NCBI RefSeq assembly: GCF_000717595.1
Contig: NZ_JNZO01000034.1
Coordinates: 13,036 to 77,035 of the forward strand
Source: Streptomyces flavochromogenes
Lineage (GTDB): Bacteria > Actinomycetota > Actinomycetes > Streptomycetales > Streptomycetaceae
Reading direction: 5' to 3'
Length of the DNA: 64,000 bases
A model generated the notes under the pieces. It was not told the DNA's origin and did no database searches. It saw only the letters and a program-made list of their open reading frames with translations. The translations under genes were made by a program, and so were the position numbers. How positions within the stretch are numbered: the first letter of the stretch is position 1; the number at the start of each line of letters is the position of its first letter. Below are positions 54,847-63,197 of the stretch, in pieces.

Positions 54847-56383
54847 TCAGGAAGCCGTCACCTTGACCCCGTCGATCACCCAGTACCAGTTGTTGGAACC
54901 GGTGTAGCGGAAGCGGAAGCTCACGCTGGACGCGCCGGCGGGGACGGCGACCGCGAGGGACTGCGGCTGGGAGATCACGTCCGCGGTGTAGTTCTTCACG
55001 ACGATCGGGGTGCCGCCGTTGAAGACGGCCTGGACCTGCGCCGTCTGGCCGCCCTCCTGGCGGTAGAGGGTCGTGAAGTCCAGGGTGACCCGGGTCGCGC
55101 CCGAGACGCCGTACGCCGGGGTGACGAGCGTCGAGTCGTACGTGCCCGAGAACGCCTTGTCGGCCCACTCGTCGGAGTCGGCGACGGCGAAGACGCCCCG
55201 GGCGCGCACGTTCAGCTCGCGGGACTGGTCGCGCTGGGAGCGGGACCAGAACTCGTCGGTGGCGAAGGCCCAGCCGCGCCACTCGGTCATGCCCCCGGTG
55301 CCCATGGCGTTGTTGATGACGGACCAGCCGCTGGGCGCGGTGTGGGTGAAGCCGAGGATCCCGGCGGGGATGCCGGTCTCGTCGACGCGGCCGGTCAGCG
55401 ACCCGTAGAGGCTGTCGAAGGGGTCGGTGGAGCGCTCCTGGATCGGCTTGCCGTCGAGGCCCCAGGACGCGGCGGGGGTGATGCCGAGCTGGCGGAAGAC
55501 GGTGGCGGCGACGTCGACGAGCCGGGTGTCGACGGGGCGGGCGCCGGCGGCGATGCCGGGGCCCTGGGCGAGGACGAAGGTGCGCCGTTCCTCGATGGAG
55601 GAGCCGCCGTGGCCGCCGCCGTCGGTGTGGCCGTGGTCGGTCGTGACGATGACCGTCCAGCGCTCGGTGGCGTACGCCGGGCGGGCCTTGATCGCGGTGA
55701 GCAGTCGGCCGAGGTAGCCGTCCTGGACGTCGATGGCGTCGGTGTACCTGGGGCTGGCGGCGCCGTGGTTGTGGCCGATCTCGTCGGTCTCGCCGAAGTA
55801 GACGAAGAGGACGTCGGGGTTCTGGTTGCGCAGGATGTCCTCGGTGATGTCGGTGATCACGAGGTCGTTGACGACGTAGTCGTTGTTGTAGACGAGCTTG
55901 GCGTCGGCGCCGGGGGTGACGGTGCCGTGGGTGTCGAGCTCGGGCCAGTCGACGGCGGCGAAGAGCGAGAGCTCGGGGCGGACCTGGTTCAGGCGGGCGA
56001 GGAATCCGGGGTACTGGCCGTAGTTCTTGCCGGTGAAGGTGTTGTCCTTCACCGGCGTGCTTGTCGGGCCAGACGCCGGTGGAGATGGTGGACCAGCCGG
56101 GGCCGGAGGAGGTCGCGGCCATCGGGTCGGCGTAGAGCAGGGAGCGGCCGAAGGTGCCGTTCGCCATCAGGGACTTGAGGTTCGGGGCCTTGGCGGCGTC
56201 GATCCGGTCGTGGCGCAGGCCGTCCATGCCGACGACGAGCACCTTGTCCTCGCTGGTGCCGTCGGGGAGCGTGGGCGCGGCGGCCAGGGCCGCGGGGGCG
56301 GTGGCGAGGCCGGTGGCGGCGACGGCCGCGGTGGCACCGGCGGCGGCGAGCACGGTGCGTCGGGAGATGCCGGTGATCGGCAT
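54847..56383 (-). pseudogene. Alkaline-phosphatase-superfamily phosphodiesterase with a one-base frameshift
   Basis: The N-terminal frame starts at 56383 (MPITGISRRTVLAAAG, a Tat-like signal with RR) and gives DKVLVVGMDGLRHDR, the metal-binding start of nucleotide pyrophosphatase/phosphodiesterases. After GVWPDKH the family sequence continues in another frame (VKDNTFTGKNYGQYPGFL, TDHGHTDGGGHGGSS, DVAATVFRQLGI) to 54847. Removing one base near 56052-56053 restores a 511-aa protein with all metal ligands. The C-terminal 130 residues resemble a carbohydrate-binding beta-sandwich. The change may be a real mutation or a sequencing compression at the hairpin there. The motif resembles enzymes such as phosphonoacetate hydrolase, but that is inference. 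Confidence 0.85.
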
Positions 56384-56413
56384 GTCGGAGTCCTCCGTGA
56401 GCGGGGTCGATGG

Positions 56414-56467
56414 GGGTACGGACATGCGCCAACGCCCCCGATTCCTCAGGGGCGTTGGTCCGTACCC
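56414..56467. terminator. Complex hairpin upstream of the phosphodiesterase gene
   Basis: Inner arms CCAACGCCCC/GGGGCGTTGG (56429-56438 with 56449-56458) are stacked on GGGTACGGA/TCCGTACCC (56414-56422 with 56459-56467). It could terminate the aminophosphonate operon reading toward it and also sit in the leader of the next gene. Confidence 0.65.
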
Positions 56468-56484
56468 GTTATCTTTCCGCGATC
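56455..56484 (-). promoter_or_regulatory. Shared 30-bp element, copy 1 (before the phosphodiesterase gene)
   Basis: Contains ACCCGTTATCT at 56464-56474 and TTGG at 56455-56458; 22 of 30 bases match copy 2 at 62294-62323. It lies 72 bp upstream of the gene start. Candidate GntR operator or promoter element. Confidence 0.65.
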
Positions 56485-56517
56485 AACGGGGGCTTACCAG
56501 GGTCGTACGGTGAACTC

Positions 56518-57576
56518 TTAGCTGCCGGTCGCGGACTTCCACGCGTCGACGTACGTCTTGAGGTTCTTGTCGATGTCGGCCCAGTCCGGCTCGAAGACCT
56601 CGACGCCCTCCATCAGCCTGGCCAGTTCGATGGCGTTGGCATCGGTCGCCTTGACGTCCTTGCGGGCCGGGAAGCCGCCGCCGACCGCGCTGACCTCACG
56701 CTGGGCACCCTCGGTCAGCATGAAGTCGAGGAGCTTCCTGCCGTTCTCGGTGTGCGGGGCCTTGTCCACCAGACCGGCCGCGTACGGCAGGGCGAAGGTG
56801 GTGGGCCTGCCCGCGCCCTTGGCCGGGAACCAGATGCCGAGGTTCGGCATGGACGTGGACTGGGCGAAGTTCATCTGCACGTCGCCGTTGGCGACGAGGA
56901 GCTCGCCCTTGTCCACCTTGGGGGCGAGCTTGGAGGTGGAGGAGGACGGACCCACGTTGTTGGCCTGGAGCTTCTTCAGGTACTCCATGGCCGGCTCCTG
57001 GCCGCCGAAGTCGTGCATCGCCTTGATGAGGACGGCGGTGCCGTCGCCCGCGACGCCCGGGGTGGAGTACTGGAGCCTGTTCTTGAACCGGCCGTCGAGC
57101 AGCTCCTCCCAGGACGTGGGGGCGGCGGGGAGTTCCTTCTTGTTGTGGATGAAGCCGAAGTAGTTGTTGACGACCGAGGTCCAGGTGCCGTCGCTCGCCT
57201 TGTCTCCGCCGCCGACCTGGTCGGCGCCCTGCGGGGTGTACTTCTGGAGCAGGCCCTTGGAGCCGGCCTGCTGGATGAAGGGCGGCAGGGTCACGAGGAC
57301 GTCGGCCTGGGTGTTGCTCCTCTCGCGGAGGGCGCGCTGCACCATCTCCCCGGAGCCGCCCTCGACGTACTTGACCTTGATGCCCGTCTTCCTCTCGAAG
57401 TCGGCGAAGACCTTGTCGTACCAGCCGTCGCCCGCCTCGCCCTTGAGGCCGTCGGCGCTGTAGACGGTGACGATCTTCTCGTCGGAGGCGGCGGTGGAGC
57501 CACCGCAGGCGGTGAGGCCCGCGGCGAGGACGAGGGAGCCGGTGACGGCGGCGATCGGCTTGGCGTACGTGCGCAT
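56518..57576 (-). CDS. ABC transporter substrate-binding lipoprotein, aminophosphonate-type
   Basis: 352 aa. The lipobox LTACGG is at about residue 23-28, so it is anchored outside the membrane. The extracellular solute-binding fold (VTVYSADGLKGEAGDGWYDKVFADFERKTGIKVKYVEGGSGEM) is that of Fe3+/thiamine/2-aminoethylphosphonate binding proteins. The context (two permeases, an ATPase, a phosphonatase-like hydrolase and a FAD oxidoreductase) favours 2-aminoethylphosphonate or a related compound. AGGAG lies 11 bp before ATG 57576. It is the last gene of the operon. Confidence 0.85.
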   Translation of the reverse strand: MRTYAKPIAAVTGSLVLAAGLTACGGSTAASDEKIVTVYSADGLKGEAGDGWYDKVFADFERKTGIKVKYVEGGSGEMVQRALRERSNTQADVLVTLPPFIQQAGSKGLLQKYTPQGADQVGGGDKASDGTWTSVVNNYFGFIHNKKELPAAPTSWEELLDGRFKNRLQYSTPGVAGDGTAVLIKAMHDFGGQEPAMEYLKKLQANNVGPSSSTSKLAPKVDKGELLVANGDVQMNFAQSTSMPNLGIWFPAKGAGRPTTFALPYAAGLVDKAPHTENGRKLLDFMLTEGAQREVSAVGGGFPARKDVKATDANAIELARLMEGVEVFEPDWADIDKNLKTYVDAWKSATGS

Positions 57577-57644
57577 AACGTCGTTTTCTCCTGAGGATCT
57601 CTGGCTGAAGGGGCGCGGGGGAAGGGACTCGGGGGAACGGGCCT

Positions 57645-58442
57645 CTAGCGGAAGGAAGCCTTGGTACGGATGCGGGAGACGGCGAGCAGGGCCAGCAGGG
57701 TCGTTGCCATGAGGACCACGGCCAGCGCCGATCCGGTGAAGAGGGAACCGCGGTCGGTGGCGGTGAAGACGAGCACCGGGAGCGGCATCCAGTCCGGCGG
57801 GTAGAGCATCATCGTGGCGCTCAACTCGCCCATGGACAGGGCGAAGCAGAGTCCGGCGGCCGCGTTCAGGGACGGCAGCAGGAGCGGCAGCCTCACCCGG
57901 AGCAGGACGTACGAGGGACGGGCGCCGAGACTGGCCGCCGCCTGCTCGTACATCGGGTCGAGCCGCTGGATCGCGGCCGACACCGACTGGTGGGCGAACG
58001 CCGTGACGAGCACGGTATGCGCGAGGATCACGATCCAGCGTGTGCCGTTGAGGAGCACCGGCGGCTGCGAGAACGCGACGAGGACGGCCAGGCCGACGAC
58101 CACGGACGGTACGGCGACCGGCAGCATGAACAGCGCGTCGAGGACCCTCTTGCCCTTCCTGCCGAGCGCGGCCCCGGCGAGCGCGGCCCAGGTACCGGCG
58201 GTCAGCGCGACCAGGCTCGCGACGAGGGCCGTGACCAGGCTGGTGGTGAGGGCCTGGAGGGCCTCCCCGCGGACGGCCGCCGCGTAGTGGCCGGTGGTCG
58301 GCCCGGAGGGGAAGGCGCCGGACCAGTTCGTGGAGAACGAGGCGGCGACGATGACCAGGAGGGGCAGGGCGAAGAGCGGGACGAACAGGACGGCGAACGT
58401 GACCCAGGCCGTCCACCTGCCCGTACGGCTATGCACCAGCAC
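57645..58442 (-). CDS. ABC transporter permease (aminophosphonate, PhnV-like)
   Basis: 265 aa with about six membrane helices. The binding-protein-dependent transport EAA loop is in QAAASLGARPSYVLLRVRLPLLLPSL. It pairs with the permease upstream, overlapping it by 14 bases (GTG 58442 or GTG 58436 may be the start). The helices and loop place it in the same family as PhnU/PhnV-like permeases for 2-aminoethylphosphonate. Its role is to form the channel with the second permease. Confidence 0.87.
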   Translation of the reverse strand: MLVHSRTGRWTAWVTFAVLFVPLFALPLLVIVAASFSTNWSGAFPSGPTTGHYAAAVRGEALQALTTSLVTALVASLVALTAGTWAALAGAALGRKGKRVLDALFMLPVAVPSVVVGLAVLVAFSQPPVLLNGTRWIVILAHTVLVTAFAHQSVSAAIQRLDPMYEQAAASLGARPSYVLLRVRLPLLLPSLNAAAGLCFALSMGELSATMMLYPPDWMPLPVLVFTATDRGSLFTGSALAVVLMATTLLALLAVSRIRTKASFR

Positions 58443-59244
58443 GGCGGCTCACCCCCCGGTAGAGGACGTAGAGGCCCACGGAGAGGGCGATGCTGACGAC
58501 GGCGACGACACAGGCGGCCGCGTAGTCGGACTCGAGGATCGCCTTGCTGTAGACGAGCATCGGGAGGGTCGTGACGCCCTTGGCGCCGGTGAAGAGCACG
58601 ATCCCGAACTCGTTCAGGCACATGACGAGGACGAGGCTGCCGCCGGTGGCGAGCGCGGGCAGCGCCTCCGGCAGGATCACCTGCCGGACGATCCGCAGCG
58701 GCCGGGCGCCGAGCGAGGACGCGACCTCCAGCTGGGCCGTCTCCATCTGCGAGAAGGCGGCGAGCAGCGGTCGCATCACGAACGGGGTGAAGTACGTGAT
58801 CTCGGCGAGGAGGACGCCCCACGGGGTGGTCAGGAACCGGAACGGGCCCGTGGGCTCCCCGGTGACGTCCGTCCAGACGCCGTTGGCCATGCCGACGGTG
58901 CCGTAGAGGAACAGCAGGGCGAGCGTGATCAGGAAGGACGGGAAGGAGAGGAAGACGTCGATGAACTTCGACACCGCCTTCCCGCCGGGGAACGGCACGA
59001 ACGCGATCACGACCGCGAGTACGAAGCCGAGGACGAGACACCCGGCGGTGGAGGCGACGGCGAGCCACACCGTGGTGACGAGGGCCTCGCGGAAGGACGC
59101 GGAGGCGAAGACGTCACCGTACGCACCGGGGGCGAGAGACTCCTGGACGACGAGCGCGAGCGGATAGAGAAAGACGACGGCGAGCACGGCGACGGGGGGA
59201 AGCGCCCAGACCCAGACGGGGACCGTGCGCCGCGTCGCGGGCAT
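58429..59244 (-). CDS. ABC transporter permease (aminophosphonate, PhnU-like)
   Basis: 271 aa from ATG 59244 (MPATRRTVPVW), decided by GGAGG five bases upstream. Six membrane helices and the EAA motif (EVASSLGARPLRIVRQVILPEALPAL) are clear. The open frame extends above, overlapping the ATPase, but is not used. It forms the membrane channel with the downstream permease. The 97-bp gap to the ATPase gene has no terminator. Confidence 0.87.
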   Translation of the reverse strand: MPATRRTVPVWVWALPPVAVLAVVFLYPLALVVQESLAPGAYGDVFASASFREALVTTVWLAVASTAGCLVLGFVLAVVIAFVPFPGGKAVSKFIDVFLSFPSFLITLALLFLYGTVGMANGVWTDVTGEPTGPFRFLTTPWGVLLAEITYFTPFVMRPLLAAFSQMETAQLEVASSLGARPLRIVRQVILPEALPALATGGSLVLVMCLNEFGIVLFTGAKGVTTLPMLVYSKAILESDYAAACVVAVVSIALSVGLYVLYRGVSRRAGA

Positions 59245-59341
59245 CCGTTCCTCCCCCGGACTCCGTCCGGGAGGTGCCCCCGGGGCGGAAGGGTGGGGCA
59301 CAACGCCCGGCGCGGGGTGCTCCTCGACGAGACCTGGAGCC

Positions 59342-60397
59342 CTACCGGCCATCGTTCACCCCCGCGCCCAGCAACACCGCGTCCTCCGGCGCGAAGTGCA
59401 AGGTGACCTCGGTGCCGGGCGACGGCGTCTCCCGCAGCTCCCGTACGTCCGCCTTGACGCGGTGGCCGCCCACGTCCACGTACAGGCGGTGCGTGGAGCC
59501 GCGCCACTGGACCTCGACGATCTGTCCCCGGAGCGGGTTCGGGCCCTCCCCGAGGCCGACCAGGTGGGGGCGGAAGCAGAGCGTGGCCGCCGACCCGGGA
59601 GCCGCGCCGGAGACGCCGACCTTCAGCTCCGTCCCGTCGAAGACGACCCCCTCCGTGCCCACCGTCACCGGCAGCAGGTTCGCGTTGCCGACGAACGAGG
59701 CCGTGAACTCCGTGCGCGGCCTGCGGTACAGGTCCTGCGGGGTGCCGCAGTCCTGGAGCCGGGCCTTGTCCATGACGGCGATCCGGTCCGCGAGGGTCAG
59801 TGCCTCGACCTGGTCATGGGTGACGTACAGGATCGACACGTCGGGCAACTCGCGGTGGAGGCGGGCCAGTTCGGCCAGCATTCCGGAGCGCAGCTGCGCG
59901 TCGAGCGCGGAGAGCGGCTCGTCGAGGAGGAGGACCTTGGGCCGGATGGCGAGCGCGCGGGCGATGGCGACGCGCTGCTGCTGGCCGCCGGAGAGCTCGC
60001 GGGGGTACCGGTGGGCGTAGGCCGCCATGCCGGTCATCCCCAGGGCCTCGGCGACCCGGCCGGGTATCTCGCCCTTGGGGACCTTCTGTGCCTTGAGGCC
60101 GAAGGCGACGTTGGCCTCGACCCGCAGGTGCGGGAAGAGGGCGTACTGCTGGACGACCATGCCGATTCCCCGCTTGTACGGCGGGAGGCCGGTGACGTCA
60201 CGGTCGCCGATGAGCACCCGCCCGGAGGCCGGCCGCACGAACCCGGCGACGGCCCGCAGCGCGGTGGTCTTGCCGGAGCCCGAGGGCCCGAGGAGGGCCA
60301 TGACCTCACCGGGCTCGACGGTCAGGTCGAGCCGGTCGAGAACGGTGGTGCCGCCGTACGCGACGGACACGGCGTCGAAGCGGATGCCGCTTGTCAT
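59342..60397 (-). CDS. ABC transporter ATP-binding protein (aminophosphonate)
   Basis: 351 aa. Walker A LLGPSGSGKTTALRAVAGF (about 35-53), Q-loop MVVQQYALFPH, signature RELSGGQQQRVAIARAL, Walker B VLLLDEPLSALD and H-loop VTHDQVEAL are all present, with a TOBE domain (about 240-340). ATG 60397 overlaps the stop of the phosphonatase-like gene as ATGA. It supplies energy for the two permeases. Confidence 0.94.
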   Translation of the reverse strand: MTSGIRFDAVSVAYGGTTVLDRLDLTVEPGEVMALLGPSGSGKTTALRAVAGFVRPASGRVLIGDRDVTGLPPYKRGIGMVVQQYALFPHLRVEANVAFGLKAQKVPKGEIPGRVAEALGMTGMAAYAHRYPRELSGGQQQRVAIARALAIRPKVLLLDEPLSALDAQLRSGMLAELARLHRELPDVSILYVTHDQVEALTLADRIAVMDKARLQDCGTPQDLYRRPRTEFTASFVGNANLLPVTVGTEGVVFDGTELKVGVSGAAPGSAATLCFRPHLVGLGEGPNPLRGQIVEVQWRGSTHRLYVDVGGHRVKADVRELRETPSPGTEVTLHFAPEDAVLLGAGVNDGR

Positions 60398-61092
60398 GCG
60401 TCCGACTCCCCGATCAGCGCGGGAAGTCCGGCGACCGAGGCGAGCACGTGCGTGGCGCCGTGCTCCCTGAGCGCCGTCTCGTCGTGCGCGCCCGTCAGGA
60501 CGCCCGCGACGATCCCGGCGCCGGCGCGGACCCCGCTGAGCATGTCGTACGAGGTGTCGCCCGCGACCACGAGCTGTCGGACGTCGTCCACGGCTCCGGT
60601 ACGGAGGAAGGCCGCGAGGACCATGTCCGGGTACGGGCGTCCGCGGCCGCCGGCGTCCGCCGGGCAGAGGGTCAGCTCGACCAGGTCCTGCCAGCCGAGC
60701 GCGTCGAGGATGGCGTCCTGGGTGACCCGCGCGAACCCGGTGGTGAGGACCACCCTCCGGCCCTGGGCCTTCAGAGCGGCGATCGCCTCGGCCGCGCCGG
60801 GTACCGGGGCGATCCGGCCGCCGGAGACGAGATCGCCGTAGGCCGCCTCGAAGGCGAGGTTGGCCTCCTGGGCGCGGCCCTCGTCGCCGCCGAAGAGGTG
60901 GCGGAAGACGGAGATCTTGGACTCGCCCATGGTGGCGCGGACGTAGTCGATCATCGTGGCGGGGTCTTCGCCGAGGCGCTCGGCGGCGGCGGTGAAGGCC
61001 TGCTCGACGAGGCCGCCGTCGGCGACGGTGGTGCCGGCCATGTCGAGGACGACGAGGTCGTGCTTGCGCTTGTGGTTGTTCAGGGTGCTCAT
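60394..61092 (-). CDS. Phosphonatase-like HAD hydrolase (PhnX-like family)
   Basis: 232 aa from MSTLNNHKRK. HAD motifs: DLVVLDMAGTTVADGG (nucleophile Asp), TTGFARVTQD (motif II), RPYPDMVLAAF with a lysine or arginine-like position, and VVAGDTSYDMLSGVRAG (motif IV). This matches the family found next to TIGR03364-type FAD oxidoreductases, proposed to cleave the C-P bond of an aldehyde made from an aminophosphonate. It sits between the FAD oxidoreductase (5 bp gap) and the ATPase (ATGA overlap). Confidence 0.88.
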   Translation of the reverse strand: MSTLNNHKRKHDLVVLDMAGTTVADGGLVEQAFTAAAERLGEDPATMIDYVRATMGESKISVFRHLFGGDEGRAQEANLAFEAAYGDLVSGGRIAPVPGAAEAIAALKAQGRRVVLTTGFARVTQDAILDALGWQDLVELTLCPADAGGRGRPYPDMVLAAFLRTGAVDDVRQLVVAGDTSYDMLSGVRAGAGIVAGVLTGAHDETALREHGATHVLASVAGLPALIGESDA

Positions 61093-61097
61093 GTGGT

Positions 61098-62219
61098 TCA
61101 CCAGCCCAGTTCGTCGGCGGTCTTCTCGGCGATGGCGGGCGAGCAGGTCATGCCGCGGCCGCCGGGCCCGGTCACCAGCCACACTCCGTCGCGGACCCGC
61201 TGGCGGTGGACGACCCGGCTGGCGTCGACGCACTGCGCGTACACCCCGGCCCAGCGCCGCTGGATCTTCGGCAGCGGGCGGCCGAGGAAGGACTCGACGA
61301 CACGGGTGAGGTGCTCGTAGGGGTCTTCGAGGGTGTCGAAGGCGAAGGGGTGCTCGTACTCGTGGGTGTCGCCGATGGTCAGTCCGCCGTCGAGGCGCTG
61401 CACCATCAGGAGCTGCATCCTGTGGGCGGCGGCGGTCGGGTCCTGCGGCTGCGCGGCCTGGAGGGAGTCCAGGGCCTCGGAGGCGTACGCCGGGTAGTAG
61501 CGGAAGGAGTCGGCGTCGGCGACGGAGGTGGTGAGCGCCTCGCCGAGGGGCTCGGTCTGCATCATCTGGAGCCGGACGCGGCGGACGGGGATCTCGCCGG
61601 CGACCTCGCGGACGAGGCCGGAGATCCAGGCGCCGGTGCACAGGACGACGGCGTCGCCGCTGTGGACCTCGCCGCGGTCGTCGCGGACGGCGTTCTCTCC
61701 GACGACGTCACGGACCTCGCGGTTCGGCAGGAAGGTGTACTTACCGGTGGCGAGGAGGGCCTCGCGGAGGGCGAGCTGAGCGAGGCGGGGCTCGACGGCC
61801 GCGTCCCGCTCGCACCAGAGTGCCGCCTCGAACGCGCCGCGCAGGGCCGGGTTGACCGCGCGGGCCTCGTCGGCCGTCAGCAGCTTGTAGCCGCGGGCGG
61901 CGGCGTCGGGGCGGGCCACGGCGGCCTCGGCGACGGCGAGTTCCAGCTCGTTCCGGACGGGGGTGAGCGAGCCGATGGCCCGGAAGCCCAGGCCGGGGAC
62001 CCGGGTGCCGATGCCCTCCCAGAGTTCCCGGGCGCGCAGGGCGGTGTCCAGCTCCTCTCCGCCCGCCCGTCCGCTCACCCAGATCTGGCCGAAGTTGCGG
62101 AGGGACGCTCCGCGCGCCTCGGCCTCGCGCTCGATGTGTACGACCTCATGGCCGCGTTCCACTGCGTGCCAGGCGTGCATGGTTCCCACCACGCCGGCTC
62201 CTACGACGATCACCTTCAT
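61098..62219 (-). CDS. FAD-dependent aminophosphonate oxidoreductase (TIGR03364-like, DAO family)
   Basis: 373 aa from MKVIVVGAGVVGTMHAWHAV (62219). Rossmann FAD motif GAGVVG, then EREAEARGASLRNFGQIW and the C-terminal GPGGRGMTCSPAIAEKTADEL are typical of D-amino-acid oxidase/glycine oxidase relatives of this clade. By family context it probably oxidatively deaminates an aminophosphonate to a phosphonoaldehyde, the substrate of the next gene. The longer reading upstream lacks support. A 30-bp element lies 75 bp upstream. Confidence 0.87.
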   Translation of the reverse strand: MKVIVVGAGVVGTMHAWHAVERGHEVVHIEREAEARGASLRNFGQIWVSGRAGGEELDTALRARELWEGIGTRVPGLGFRAIGSLTPVRNELELAVAEAAVARPDAAARGYKLLTADEARAVNPALRGAFEAALWCERDAAVEPRLAQLALREALLATGKYTFLPNREVRDVVGENAVRDDRGEVHSGDAVVLCTGAWISGLVREVAGEIPVRRVRLQMMQTEPLGEALTTSVADADSFRYYPAYASEALDSLQAAQPQDPTAAAHRMQLLMVQRLDGGLTIGDTHEYEHPFAFDTLEDPYEHLTRVVESFLGRPLPKIQRRWAGVYAQCVDASRVVHRQRVRDGVWLVTGPGGRGMTCSPAIAEKTADELGW

Positions 62220-62293
62220 GCCGTCGACGGTCCTGGGAACGGGTGACCCTGACGGGGCCGGCGGGCGACGGGACGGTGAACGGGCCGACAAGC

Positions 62294-62323
62294 TTGGACC
62301 AGACCCGTTATCTCCTCGTGATT
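62294..62323 (-). promoter_or_regulatory. Shared 30-bp element, copy 2 (before the aminophosphonate operon)
   Basis: TTGGACCAGACCCGTTATCT followed by CCTCGTGATT; 22 of 30 bases match copy 1 at 56455-56484. Both copies are in the same orientation and 72-75 bp before the start of a minus-strand gene. Confidence 0.65.
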
Positions 62324-62375
62324 CGAGTGGAGGCGGGACGGCTCTCCGCGGGTGAGCCGGCGCTCGGCCCCTCGA

Positions 62376-63197
62376 TCAGCCCTGCTGCCCCAGGTGGGCG
62401 GTGAAGCTGAACCGGTCACCCCGGTAGAGGGTGCGGACCCGCTCCAGGGGCTGCCCGGCGGTGTCCCGGGAGACACGGTGGAGCAGCAGCATCGGCAGCG
62501 CCGGCGGGGTACCGACGAGGAGGGCTTCGCGGGGGGTCGCGAGCACCGTCTCGATGCGCTCGTCGGCGTCGCCGAACACGATGCCGAGGCGGTCGTGGAG
62601 GTAGGAGTAGAAGGAGGAGTCCGGGTCGAACTCGGTGTCCAGGTGCGGGGCGCGGGCCTCGGAGACGTACGTGCTCTCCAGACCGACGCGCTCGTCGTCG
62701 GCGAGGAGCACGCGCTCCATGTGCCAGACGGGCTCGCCCCGTTCGGCGCCGACCTCGGGCGCGAGGGCCTCCGGGCAGGGGAACCGGTCCAGCGAGATGA
62801 GGCTGCGGCCGGGGCGGAGGCCCTGCCGGCGGACGCCCTCCGTGTAGCTCGCGAGCGAGAGGGGCTGTTCGAGCTTGGGGCCCGCGACGACCGTGCCCCG
62901 GCCCTGGCGCCGCAGCCGCCCCTCCAGGAGGAGTTCACGCAGCGCCTGCCGGACGGTCTCGCGGGACACCTCGTACCGGACGGCGAGGTCGCGCTCGGTG
63001 GGCAGCAGGCCGCCCTCCCCCAACTCGTCGACCATCAGGGAGAGTTTGGTCTTGACGGCGTAGTACTTGGGCACGCGGCCGTGCTCCGGGATGCCGGAGT
63101 TCACGGGGGCGCCCGGGGTGCCGGGGGTGTTCTGGTAGTTCACCGGGGGATGGTCGCAGACGGGGATGAACGGGAAGGTGTACGCGGCATGACTCAC
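62376..63197 (-). CDS. GntR-family regulator (HutC/UTRA type), likely for aminophosphonate genes
   Basis: 273 aa. The start GTG 63197 overlaps the upstream stop as GTGA; a start at GTG 63143 is an alternative. The winged helix (about 45-110) has GLLPTERDLAVRYEVSRETVRQALRELLLEGRLRRQGRGTVV. A UTRA effector domain follows (about 115-270; ERVLLADDERVGLESTYVSE, DAGERIETVL-like segments, LHRVSRDTAGQPLERVRTLYRGDRFSF). Its place beside the operon and the shared 30-bp element make it the probable regulator, but the ligand is unknown. Confidence 0.9.
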   Translation of the reverse strand: MSHAAYTFPFIPVCDHPPVNYQNTPGTPGAPVNSGIPEHGRVPKYYAVKTKLSLMVDELGEGGLLPTERDLAVRYEVSRETVRQALRELLLEGRLRRQGRGTVVAGPKLEQPLSLASYTEGVRRQGLRPGRSLISLDRFPCPEALAPEVGAERGEPVWHMERVLLADDERVGLESTYVSEARAPHLDTEFDPDSSFYSYLHDRLGIVFGDADERIETVLATPREALLVGTPPALPMLLLHRVSRDTAGQPLERVRTLYRGDRFSFTAHLGQQG

